This document shows, one piece after another, positions 8,143 to 15,640 of a stretch of 27,333 nucleotides of DNA; position 1 is the first letter of the stretch, and each line of letters starts with the position of its first letter. The stretch is from positions 1-27,333 of the forward strand of contig VGYW01000064.1 of NCBI GenBank assembly GCA_016872875.1. The letters are read 5' to 3'. The stretch is from Planctomycetota bacterium (GTDB lineage Bacteria > Planctomycetota > PUPC01 > DSUN01). The position numbers were made by a program, and so were the translations under genes. The notes beneath the pieces are model-generated. The model was not told where the DNA came from. It made no database searches and worked only from the letters and a program-made list of their open reading frames with translations.

Positions 8143-10176
8143 ATGGCCGGCCCTCTGATATTTGCCTTCTGCCTGCTCGCGGCGCCGCAGGCAACGGCTG
8201 CTGAACCCGCGAAAAAGGGCTCGCTCGCCTCAGAGTTCGCTCGCATGAGCCTCGACCAGTTGATGAACGTGGAGGTGGACACCGTGTACGCCGCGTCGCG
8301 CCACAAGCAGAAGCTCGCCGACGCGCCCGCCTACGTGACCATCGTCACAGCCGAGGACATCCGCAGGTTCGGCTACCGCACCCTGGCCGACATCCTCCGC
8401 AGCGTGCCCGGCTTCTACACCACCTACGACCGCAACTACCACCACCTGGGCATCCGAGGCTTCAACCGCCCAGGCGACTACGACACCCGCGTGCTCCTCC
8501 TGGTGGACGGCCACCGGCTCAACGACAACATCTACGACTGCCCGCCGATCGGCACCCAGGGGATCGTGGACGCCGGCATCATCGAGCGGGTGGAGGTCAT
8601 CCGCGGGCCGGGCTCGGCCCTCTACGGCAGCAACGCGCTCCTCGGCGTCATCAACGTCGTCACCAGACGCGGCAGGGCCATCGGCGGCGCCGAGCTCGCT
8701 GCCGAGGCCGCAAGCTTTGGCTCCTATAGGGGCAGGCTGACCTTCGGCCAGGCGTTCGCAGACAACTGCGAGATCTTCTTCTCCGCCTCCGCCTACGACT
8801 CCGCCGGGCCGCGGCGCCTCTACTACAAGGAGTACGATGACCCCGCCACGAACCGCGGCATCGCAAGGAGTTGCGATGATGACCGCTACGGCAACCTCTT
8901 CGCCACGCTCTCCTTCGGCGAGTTCACCCTCCAGGCCGCCTACGTCTCACGCGAGAAGGGCATCCCGACCGGGGCCTTCGACACCCGCTTCAACGACCCC
9001 CGCACCCGCACCGTGGACGCACGCGGGTACCTCGACCTCAAGTGGCAGCACGACCTGAGCGACCACACCAACCTCATGGCCCGCCTCTACTACGACTACT
9101 CGGGCTACCGCGGGAGCTACGCCTACGACGACGGCCCGGGCGTGCTGATGACCAAGGAGAGCTCGCGCGACCAGTGGTGGGGCGCCGAGCTGGTCTTCAC
9201 CCACACCTTCGGGAGCCCGTTGCCGGCAACGGGCGCCCCGCCCCTCGGCCCCCACCGGCTCACGTGGGGCGTCGAGTACCGCGACAACTTCCAGCAGGAC
9301 CTCCACGGCCGCCACACCGAGGTCTACCTCCACACACACAACCGCTCGCGCATCTGGGCCGCCTTCATCCAGGACGAGGTCCGCATCCTCCACAACCTCG
9401 CCCTCGTCGCCGGCGTCCGCCACGACCACTACAGCACCTTCGGCGGCTCCACCAACCCCAGGCTCTCCCTCATCTGGCAGCCCTTCGAGGCCACCACCCT
9501 CAAAGCCCTCTACGGCCGCGCCTTCCGCGCACCGAACGCCTACGAGATGTACTACAACGACGACGGCGCCACCCAGAAGGGCAACCCCGACCTCAAGCCG
9601 GAGACCATTGACACAGCCGAGCTCGTCCTCGAGCAGCGCCTCTCCGAACACCTGCGCCTCACCGCCGCCGCCTTCGCCTACAGGATGAAGGACATCATCA
9701 CCCTGGAGGAGGACCCCTCGGACGGGCTGATGGTGTTCCAGAACGGCCGTCGTGCGAGGGCGAAGGGGCTCGAGGCCGAGCTGGCCGGCGCCTGGCCCTG
9801 CGGCCTGCGCGCCAGGGCCAGCTACAGCCTCGCGCGGGCCGAGGACGGCGAGACCGGCCAGCGCCTCGTAAACTCCCCCACCCACCTCGCCAAGCTCAAC
9901 GTCAGCGTGCCGGTGGTCAGGGACAAGTTGTTCGCCAGCCTCGAGCTCCAGTACACCAGCCGCCGCGACACCCTGGCGGGCCGCCACGCCGGCGCATTCT
10001 GGCTCGCCAACTTCACCCTCCACGGCCGCGACCTCCTCAAGGGGCTCGACGCCTCGCTCGGCGTCTACAACCTCTTCGACCGGCGATACCGCGACCCCGG
10101 CTCCCGCGAGCACCGCCAGGACGCCATCGAGCAGGACGGGCGGACCTTCCGCCTTCAGATCATCAAGCGGTTCTGA
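8143..10176 (+). CDS. TonB-dependent outer-membrane receptor, module 2
   Basis: A 677-residue TonB-dependent receptor. Signal peptide about residues 1-20 (LLAAPQATAA), pre-plug segment 36-56 (SLDQLMNVEV, comparable to LERLMQV of the module 1 receptor), plug domain about 58-175 (VTAEDIRRFG, VLLLVDGHRLND, IERVEVIRGPGSALYGSNA, GVINVVTRRG). The barrel contains GNPDLKPET, a common motif of siderophore/vitamin-type receptors, and NLFDRRY, and ends in KRF. GGGAGGG at 8129-8135 is the ribosome binding site. The 20-bp perfect palindrome at 9215-9234 lies in a proline-rich loop (SPLPATGAPPLGP). The ligand is unknown. The sequence differs widely from the module 1 receptor, so the two modules probably sense different compounds. 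Confidence 0.92.
   Translation: MAGPLIFAFCLLAAPQATAAEPAKKGSLASEFARMSLDQLMNVEVDTVYAASRHKQKLADAPAYVTIVTAEDIRRFGYRTLADILRSVPGFYTTYDRNYHHLGIRGFNRPGDYDTRVLLLVDGHRLNDNIYDCPPIGTQGIVDAGIIERVEVIRGPGSALYGSNALLGVINVVTRRGRAIGGAELAAEAASFGSYRGRLTFGQAFADNCEIFFSASAYDSAGPRRLYYKEYDDPATNRGIARSCDDDRYGNLFATLSFGEFTLQAAYVSREKGIPTGAFDTRFNDPRTRTVDARGYLDLKWQHDLSDHTNLMARLYYDYSGYRGSYAYDDGPGVLMTKESSRDQWWGAELVFTHTFGSPLPATGAPPLGPHRLTWGVEYRDNFQQDLHGRHTEVYLHTHNRSRIWAAFIQDEVRILHNLALVAGVRHDHYSTFGGSTNPRLSLIWQPFEATTLKALYGRAFRAPNAYEMYYNDDGATQKGNPDLKPETIDTAELVLEQRLSEHLRLTAAAFAYRMKDIITLEEDPSDGLMVFQNGRRARAKGLEAELAGAWPCGLRARASYSLARAEDGETGQRLVNSPTHLAKLNVSVPVVRDKLFASLELQYTSRRDTLAGRHAGAFWLANFTLHGRDLLKGLDASLGVYNLFDRRYRDPGSREHRQDAIEQDGRTFRLQIIKRF
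9215..9234. repeat. 20-bp perfect palindrome inside the module 2 receptor gene
   Basis: GCCCGTTGCCGGCAACGGGC is its own reverse complement. It encodes part of SPLPATGAP in a loop between two barrel strands, a place where a small inserted palindrome would be tolerated. A related GGTTGCCGGCAAGGG occurs at about 25270, beside the nonamer hairpin upstream of mutS. Confidence 0.7.
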
Positions 10177-10210
10177 GATAGTCTCTTAGTGGCGCAGGGC
10201 CGATGGATAA

Positions 10211-10321
10211 GGGGATGAATGAATGGATGAATGGATGAATGGATGAATGGATGAATGGATGAATGGATGGGTGGATGGCTGTCTGACAATCATCCATTCA
10301 TCCACCCATCCACTCATCCCC
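10211..10321. repeat. Tetranucleotide hairpin element (copy 3)
   Basis: About six GGATGAAT octamers plus GGATGGGT/GGATGGCT form the left arm; after a loop (about GTCTGACAATC) the complementary ATCCATTC/ATCCACCC/ATCC units form the right arm. Ends are GGGGATGA and TCATCCCC. It lies between the module 2 receptor and kinase 2, matching copy 2 in front of kinase 1. The kinase frame stays open through the right arm, which would give a spurious 31-residue extension. Confidence 0.85.
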
Positions 10322-10347
10322 TGGAAGGTCAAGGAAAGGTCCTTGGT

Positions 10348-13131
10348 ATGCGCATCCTGCGGAACATGCACATCAGCACGAAGCTCACGCTGCTCCTGGC
10401 GCTCATGGGCGCGCTCGCCCTCCTGGCGTCGTCGGCGGCCTTCGTGGCCAACGAGGTCAGCTCCATCCGCTCCTCCACGGCCGCCACGCTCTCCGCGCTC
10501 GGCGACGTGGTGGGGGCCAACATGGCGGCGGCCCTGACGTTCAACGACTCCGCGGCGGCCGCGGAGCTCCTGGCCTCGCTGCGCCGGCAGCCCCTCGTCA
10601 CCGCGGCAGGCGTCTACGACCGCTACGGCAGCCTCTTCGCCACCTACCCCAGCCAGCCCGCCCCCGCGCTCCCGCCGGGTCCGCCCACCCACTTCGCGCC
10701 GAAGTTCGACGGCGCGGCCATCGAGGTCGCGCGGCCCATTGACGAGCGCGCGTGCCTGGTCGGCACCATCGTCCTGCGCGCCCAGGCCACACAGGTCCAC
10801 GCCCGCATCCGCCGCGCGCTACTCATCGTGGGCGCGGTCCTCGCCGTGTCCCTCCTCGCCGCGGTCTCGCTCTCCCTCCGCCTCCAACGGCTCATCTCCG
10901 CTCCCATTCTGCGCCTCGCCGGGGCCGCCAGGGCCGTTTCAGCTCAGGGCAACTATGCGATCCGCGTGAAGAAGGAGGGCAACGACGAGATCGGAGAGCT
11001 CTGCGACGGCTTCAACGCCATGCTCGCGCAGATTCAGGCGCGCGACGCCGAGCTCGAACTCAACCGCAAGCGGCTCGAAGAAGCCCTCCGCGACGCCACG
11101 GCGGCAAGCCAGGCCAAGAGCCAGTTCCTCGCCAACATGAGCCACGAGATCCGCACCCCCCTCAACGGCGTCATCGGCATGACGGAGCTCGTCCTCGCCA
11201 CACCACTCACCCGCGAGCAGCGCGAGTACCTCGATATGGGCCGAACCTCCGCCAACGCGCTCCTGGGCATCATCAACGACATCTTGGACTTCTCGAAGAT
11301 CGAGGCCGGCCGCCTCGAGCTCGAAGACATCCCCTTCGACCTCCGCACCGTGGTGGAGGCCACGCTGGACACCCTGGCCGCCAAGGCCCACGGCAAGGGC
11401 ATCGAGCTCGCCTGCCGCATCCCCCCCGATGTCCCCACCGCCCTCATCGGCGACCCCGAACGCCTCCGCCAGGTCCTCAGCAACCTCACCCACAACGCCG
11501 TCAAGTTCACCGAACAGGGCGAGGTCGTCCTCCACGTGGACATGGAACCCGATGGTGGGCCCGATTTCGGATCTGCGATTGCGGATTGCGGATTGAAATC
11601 CGAAATCCGAAATCCGAAATCCCCAATGCACGCAGGGCTGCACTTCCGCGTGTGCGACACCGGCATCGGCATTCCGCCGGAGAAGCTCGACACGATCTTC
11701 GAGAGCTTCACCCAGGCCGACGGCTCGATCACCCGGAAGTACGGCGGCACCGGCCTCGGCACCACCATCGCCAAGCAGATCGTGGAGAAGATGGGCGGCC
11801 GCATCTGGCTCGAAAGCCAGGTCGGCAGGGGAACCACTGCACACGTCGTCCTACGCTTCCCCCTGGCCCCGCCCCAGCCCCAACCCCTCCCCCGACGGCC
11901 AGAGGCCGACCTCACGGGCATCCGCGTCCTGATTGTGGACGACAACGCGACGAATCGGATCATCCTGCGCGAGGTCACTGCGGCCTGGGGCATGGCGCCC
12001 AGCGAGGCCCCAAGCGCCGCAGAAGGGCTCGTCGCCCTCCTCGAAGCCCAGGCCGCGGGCCGCCCCTTCCAGCTCATCCTGCTCGACGCGCACATGCCCG
12101 AAGTGTCGGGCTTCGGCTTCGCCGAGCGCGCCCGCCGCCTGCCAGGCCACGGCCGCGTGCCGATGGTCCTCCTCACCTCCGCGGGAAGCCGGGGCGACGC
12201 CGACCTGTGCGCCCGACTCGGCATCTCAGCCTACCTCATGAAGCCCGTCAAGCAGTCCGAGCTTCACAACACCATCGCCGCAGTCCTCGACCCCCGCTTC
12301 GCCCAGGGGGGCCAGGGCGCCGTCGTCACTCGCCACGCGCTCCGCGAGGCGCGGCGACGCCTCCGCGTCCTCTTCGCCGAGGACAACCCCGTGAACCAGC
12401 GCGTGGGCGCCGCAATCCTCGGAAAGCAGGGGCACTCCGTCCTCCTCGCCGCCAACGGCCGCGAGGCCCTCCGCGCGCTCGAAGGCGACACCTTCGACCT
12501 GGTGCTGATGGACGTCCAGATGCCGGAGATGGACGGCCTGGAGGCGGCTCGGCTCATCCGCGGCCGCGAGCGCGCCAGCGGGGGCCATATCCCCATCGTG
12601 GCCATGACCGCTCACGCCCTCAAGGGCGACCGCGAGCGCTGCCTCGAGGCGGGCATGGACGGCTACATCGCCAAGCCCATCCGCCCCGCCGCCCTCATCG
12701 AAACCATCGAGCGCCTCGCCGCTGGCGCGCCGGATTCTGCACTGAAATCCGAAATCCGAAATCCGAAATCCGAAATGACCCAGTGCCCAGTCTTCGACCA
12801 CGACGCCGCCCTCCAGGCCGTCGGCGGCGACACCGTCCTCCTCCGCGAGGTCACGGACATCTTCATCGAGGACTCGCCCAAGCGGCTCGAAGAGGCGCGT
12901 TCCGCCCTCGGGCGCGGCGACGCCGAGGCCCTCGCCCGCGCCGCCCACACCCTCAAGGGCGCCGCGGGCGCCGTCTGCGCCTGCCGCGTCCAGAGCGCCG
13001 CGCGCGACCTCGAGGCCGCCGCACGCGCCGGCCCAAACGGCCCCTGCGCCCATCTCCTCGAATCCCTCCAGGCTCAGTTCGACATGTTCCGAACCGCCGT
13101 CGAGAGAGAGGCTGCCGGCGCGCAGCGCTGA
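10348..13131 (+). CDS. CHASE8-type hybrid histidine kinase (HisKA-HATPase-REC-REC-HPt), module 2
   Basis: A 927-residue paralogue of kinase 1 with one extra receiver. Membrane segments about 12-34 and 158-179 flank a CHASE8-like periplasmic domain (AALTFNDSAAAAELLASLRR, 61-80). HAMP follows, then HisKA with H266 in [12 protein letters not shown] and HATPase_c with N383, DTGIGIP (437-443) and GGTGLG (466-471). Receiver 1 has D531/D532, D580 and K632; receiver 2 has E678/D679, D722 and K776. The HPt has H867 in the standard AHTLKGAA. Two repeat-encoded inserts are present: about 406-426 in the ATPase domain, at the same place as in kinase 1, and about 794-810 between receiver 2 and HPt. The ATG at 10348 is chosen because upstream codons are repeat and because it aligns with kinase 1. 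The phosphorelay would need an output regulator encoded elsewhere. Confidence 0.92.
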   Translation: MRILRNMHISTKLTLLLALMGALALLASSAAFVANEVSSIRSSTAATLSALGDVVGANMAAALTFNDSAAAAELLASLRRQPLVTAAGVYDRYGSLFATYPSQPAPALPPGPPTHFAPKFDGAAIEVARPIDERACLVGTIVLRAQATQVHARIRRALLIVGAVLAVSLLAAVSLSLRLQRLISAPILRLAGAARAVSAQGNYAIRVKKEGNDEIGELCDGFNAMLAQIQARDAELELNRKRLEEALRDATAASQAKSQFLANMSHEIRTPLNGVIGMTELVLATPLTREQREYLDMGRTSANALLGIINDILDFSKIEAGRLELEDIPFDLRTVVEATLDTLAAKAHGKGIELACRIPPDVPTALIGDPERLRQVLSNLTHNAVKFTEQGEVVLHVDMEPDGGPDFGSAIADCGLKSEIRNPKSPMHAGLHFRVCDTGIGIPPEKLDTIFESFTQADGSITRKYGGTGLGTTIAKQIVEKMGGRIWLESQVGRGTTAHVVLRFPLAPPQPQPLPRRPEADLTGIRVLIVDDNATNRIILREVTAAWGMAPSEAPSAAEGLVALLEAQAAGRPFQLILLDAHMPEVSGFGFAERARRLPGHGRVPMVLLTSAGSRGDADLCARLGISAYLMKPVKQSELHNTIAAVLDPRFAQGGQGAVVTRHALREARRRLRVLFAEDNPVNQRVGAAILGKQGHSVLLAANGREALRALEGDTFDLVLMDVQMPEMDGLEAARLIRGRERASGGHIPIVAMTAHALKGDRERCLEAGMDGYIAKPIRPAALIETIERLAAGAPDSALKSEIRNPKSEMTQCPVFDHDAALQAVGGDTVLLREVTDIFIEDSPKRLEEARSALGRGDAEALARAAHTLKGAAGAVCACRVQSAARDLEAAARAGPNGPCAHLLESLQAQFDMFRTAVEREAAGAQR
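11563..11622. repeat. Heptamer repeat in frame in kinase 2, ATPase domain
   Basis: This is the same tract as at 6112-6178 (GCGATTG, CGGATTG twice, then AAATCC units every 7 bp), but with four AAATCC units instead of five. It is read as [15 protein letters not shown] and sits at the matching place in the HATPase_c domain. The sequence around it differs more between the kinases than the repeat does. Confidence 0.85.
12731..12775. repeat. Second heptamer repeat in kinase 2, receiver-HPt linker
   Basis: CGGATTCTGCACTG is followed by AAATCCG units read as [12 protein letters not shown]. It separates receiver 2 from the HPt domain. Kinase 1 has no such tract at this linker, so this copy was gained or lost after the duplication. 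Confidence 0.8.
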
Positions 13132-13224
13132 GTGCGAAGATCACTCCAGGATTCCTGCCTCCACATCTGGGGTAGTCCCAGGCGCCCTGTGCCAACACCG
13201 GAGTCCCATTCGTCCAAGGCGCTG

Positions 13225-13253
13225 TTGAAACCCCGCGACCCCCTCCGTACAAT
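13225..13253 (+). promoter_or_regulatory. Predicted sigma-70-type promoter
   Basis: TTGAAA (13225-13230), 17-bp spacer, TACAAT (13248-13253). It lies 48 bp before the GTG start of the secreted protein gene and suggests that gene is transcribed independently of the kinase module. Confidence 0.6.
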
Positions 13254-13301
13254 CGCTGTGGGGTTGCGGATGCCGTCATCCGAACCATGGAGGAGCCAAG
13301 T

Positions 13302-14186
13302 GTGGTCAGGCACATCCTGCACTTCGTGGGCGCTCTGGGTCTGTTCTCGATCTCCTCCGCCGCAGAGCCTGCGCGCACGATCGAGTTGGCTTCCTCCGAA
13401 CTGAAGACGGTCTTCCTTGACAAGGCGTACGACCCGCCAAAGCACGAGACCTACATCGTCCCGGGCAAGCCGAGCTTCACGGTCGGTGAGTACGAGTACT
13501 GCGTCGGGAGCATCCCGGACGGCCTTCACATCCGCCACGTGCCGTCGAAGACGTTCCGACTCCTGCTGCCCTTCGCGCTGGCGGAGTCGCTCGGCGCGAA
13601 GTTCGTGGGCGACGGCTACAGGCCGGACTCGCCGCGTGGCCTCTTCAAGGCCGGCGACTACCTGTGGATGGGCACCAACGGCGTCGGCTTCCTCCGCCTC
13701 AACACCGCCAAGCAGCTCTGGAGCCGCTTCGACATCAAGGACGAGGCCGTGGCCGGCCACCACCAGTCCCTCATCTACTGCGACGACGCCTACCTCTTCG
13801 GCGAATGGGGCTGGCACAAGCGGGTCGAGGCCGCCAAGCCATCCCTCCACGTCTACTCGCACGCGAAGGGGCGCTGGGCCAACCTCGTCCGCGTCACGAC
13901 GCGGAACGGCGTGTTCGGACGCGCGCCCGACGGCGCCAGGACATCAATCGGCTGGAACTACAGCCGGCTGGCGGAGCGGCCCTACGCGGAGGTGCCCATC
14001 ATGGGCGGGGCCGCCAACTTCCCGGACCGAATCGAGCTCGACGGGAAGACTGGGGAGTACGTGCTTCGCTTCAACTCGAGCTGGAAGGAGGCCGGGGTGG
14101 AGACTCGCCTTCGCTTCCTCAGGGGCGAGCTGGACGCGCACTTCGAGCAGGCAGGCAATACCCACAGTACGTCGCCCCATAGGTAG
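13302..14186 (+). CDS. Secreted protein of unknown function
   Basis: I do not recognise the family. The 294-residue product begins with a clear signal peptide (RHILHFVGALGLFSISSAAEPA) and has mixed beta-rich sequence after it. The stretch GDYLWMGTNGVGFLRLNTAKQ, followed by WSRFD, resembles a single beta-propeller blade of the kind seen in two-component-regulator propellers, but no repeats follow. GTG at 13302 is chosen because GGAGGA (13289-13294) is 7 nt upstream; ATG at 13287 overlaps that ribosome site and would add five residues. It has its own predicted promoter. The last codons and the TAG stop (14184-14186) lie inside the inverted repeat of the element at 14178-14321, so the C-terminus may be truncated or altered. 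Confidence 0.7.
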   Translation: MVRHILHFVGALGLFSISSAAEPARTIELASSELKTVFLDKAYDPPKHETYIVPGKPSFTVGEYEYCVGSIPDGLHIRHVPSKTFRLLLPFALAESLGAKFVGDGYRPDSPRGLFKAGDYLWMGTNGVGFLRLNTAKQLWSRFDIKDEAVAGHHQSLIYCDDAYLFGEWGWHKRVEAAKPSLHVYSHAKGRWANLVRVTTRNGVFGRAPDGARTSIGWNYSRLAERPYAEVPIMGGAANFPDRIELDGKTGEYVLRFNSSWKEAGVETRLRFLRGELDAHFEQAGNTHSTSPHR

Positions 14187-14321
14187 TTCCTGTTGCGGAA
14201 AGTGGGAGGGGGCTGCTGCCCCAATCACAGGCCAGAGGCCTGTGCCACCAGGCCCCTTGTCTCAGCGGTGGCACAGGCGTCCCGCCTGTGATCGCACTTT
14301 CCGTAACAGAAACTACCTATG
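14178..14321. mobile_element. 144-bp MITE-like element with 27-bp terminal inverted repeats
   Basis: The ends 14178-14204 and 14295-14321 are 27-bp inverted repeats differing at two positions (CATAGGTAGTT...CGGAAAGTG). Inside, TCACAGGCCAGAGGCCTGTG and GGTGGCACAGGCGTCCCGCC form further nested hairpins, with GGTGGCACAGG pairing to CCTGTGCCACC. It encodes no protein. The element lies between the convergent secreted-protein gene and the aminotransferase gene and supplies the stop codon of the former. No transposase of matching type is in the window, so it would be moved in trans if mobile. Confidence 0.65.
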
Positions 14322-14330
14322 CAGAAGTCA

Positions 14331-15425
14331 TTAGCCGGTGAACTCGCGGATGCTGGCGGCCACATGGCGGGCCATCGGCTCGCTGAGCTCGGGGTAGATG
14401 GGAATGGAGAGGACTTCGCGGGCGGCCCTCTCGGCCTCGGGCAGGCTGCCAGGGGCATAGCCGAGGGCGGCGAAGCACTTCTGGAGGTGCAGCGGCACAG
14501 GGTAGTAGATGGCGTTGCCGATCTCGCGGGCGCCCAGGTGCTTCTGAAGGCCGTCGCGGTTCGCGGCGCGGATGGTGTACTGGTTGAAGACGTGGCGGCC
14601 ATAGGGCTTGGCGACGGGGGTGACGACCTTCGCCCCGGCGAGCAACTCGTCGTAGCGGCGGGCGTTCAGGGCGCGCTGCGCGCTCCAGGCGTCAAGGTAG
14701 GGCAGCTTGACGCGGAGGACGGCTGCCTGGAGGGCGTCGAGGCGGCTGTTGAGGCCCACCTCGTCGTGGTAGTACTTCTGTTTGGCGCCGTGGACGCGTA
14801 GGCAGGCGAGCCGCTCGGCGAGGGCAGCGTCGTCGGTCGTCACCGCGCCACCATCTCCGAAGCCTCCCAGGTTCTTGCTCGGGAAGAAGCTGAAGCAGGC
14901 CACGCGGCCCAGGACGCCCGACTTCCTTCCCCTGTACTCGGCGCTGAGCGACTGCGCCGCGTCCTCGATGATCGGGATGCCGCCGGCCGCGGCCAGAATC
15001 GGGTCCATGTCCGCGCACTGGCCGAAGAGGTGGACTGGGATGATGGCCTTTGTCCTCTTCGTGATCGCCTTTCCCACAAGGGCGGGGTTGATGTTGAACG
15101 TGTCGGGCTCGATGTCCACGAACACCGGCCTCGCCCCCAGGCGCGCGATGCAGCCTGCCGTGGCGAAGAAGGTGAAGGGGGTTGTTACCACCTCGTCGCC
15201 CGGCCCAACGCCGAGCGCCATGAGCGCAAGGAGGAGCGCGTCGGTGCCCGAGGCGCAGGCCACGGCGTGCCTGGCCCCCACGTAGGCCGCGAGCTCCTTC
15301 TCGAAGGCCTCCACCTCCGGGCCGAGGATGAAACACTGGCTCTCCAGCACCGCGTCCACGGCCGGCCGCACCTTGTCGCGGATCGTGGCGTACTGGGCCT
15401 TGAGGTCGAGCAAGGGGACCTTCAT
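14331..15425 (-). CDS. DegT/DnrJ/EryC1/StrS family PLP-dependent sugar aminotransferase (WbpE-like)
   Basis: A 364-residue cytoplasmic aminotransferase that uses pyridoxal phosphate and glutamate to aminate a nucleotide-linked keto-sugar. Family marks: [10 protein letters not shown] at the N-terminus, [10 protein letters not shown] (59-68), VHLFGQ (131-136), EDAAQS (154-159, D155 facing the cofactor ring nitrogen) and [15 protein letters not shown], with K184 as the Schiff-base lysine. Length is normal. ATG 15425 is chosen because AAAGGA lies about 8 nt upstream; ATG 15431 is an in-frame alternative. With the WbpD-like acetyltransferase upstream it would make an acetamido group at C3 of a UDP-sugar for polysaccharide or lipopolysaccharide. 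A 207-bp gap filled by a nonamer hairpin separates the two genes, so co-expression is likely but may be dampened. Confidence 0.9.
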   Translation of the reverse strand: MKVPLLDLKAQYATIRDKVRPAVDAVLESQCFILGPEVEAFEKELAAYVGARHAVACASGTDALLLALMALGVGPGDEVVTTPFTFFATAGCIARLGARPVFVDIEPDTFNINPALVGKAITKRTKAIIPVHLFGQCADMDPILAAAGGIPIIEDAAQSLSAEYRGRKSGVLGRVACFSFFPSKNLGGFGDGGAVTTDDAALAERLACLRVHGAKQKYYHDEVGLNSRLDALQAAVLRVKLPYLDAWSAQRALNARRYDELLAGAKVVTPVAKPYGRHVFNQYTIRAANRDGLQKHLGAREIGNAIYYPVPLHLQKCFAALGYAPGSLPEAERAAREVLSIPIYPELSEPMARHVAASIREFTG

Positions 15426-15482
15426 TGGCATATCCTTTCTGTAGGAGGCGTGCCAGCCAGAGAGGCAGACGCGCCCGTGTCG

Positions 15483-15593
15483 AAGGGACCACAGGGACCA
15501 CAGGGACCCAAGGGACCTAAGTGACAACCCCTGATTGTACTCTCCCCTGGGTCCCTGTGGTCCCTGCGGTCCCTGTGGTCCCTTGGGTCCCTT
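15483..15593. repeat. Nonamer (GGGACCACA) hairpin inside the sugar operon
   Basis: The left arm has about four 9-bp units (GGGACCACA and variants); after a loop of about 28 nt (15520-15547) the right arm has the complementary TGTGGTCCC units. The arms would form a stem of about 35 bp. It lies in the gap between the acetyltransferase and aminotransferase genes and is transcribed with them. Confidence 0.85.
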
Positions 15594-15640
15594 CACACCT
15601 GCGCGGCGCGGCGCTCCGCCGCCAGACCCGCGGGGCCTCC

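Noticed and set aside
2050..10176. FecA/FecR/FecI-type transcriptional signalling
   Set aside because: Neither receptor has the extra N-terminal signalling domain and no sigma or anti-sigma factor gene is present.
10211..10321. CRISPR array
   Set aside because: The units are 4-9 bp, contiguous and without spacers, arranged as facing inverted arms; no cas genes are present.
10255..10347. N-terminal extension of kinase 2 through the repeat (MDEWMGGW...)
   Set aside because: Those codons are tetranucleotide repeat and kinase 1 aligns from the later MR(I/F)LR(N/D)M start.
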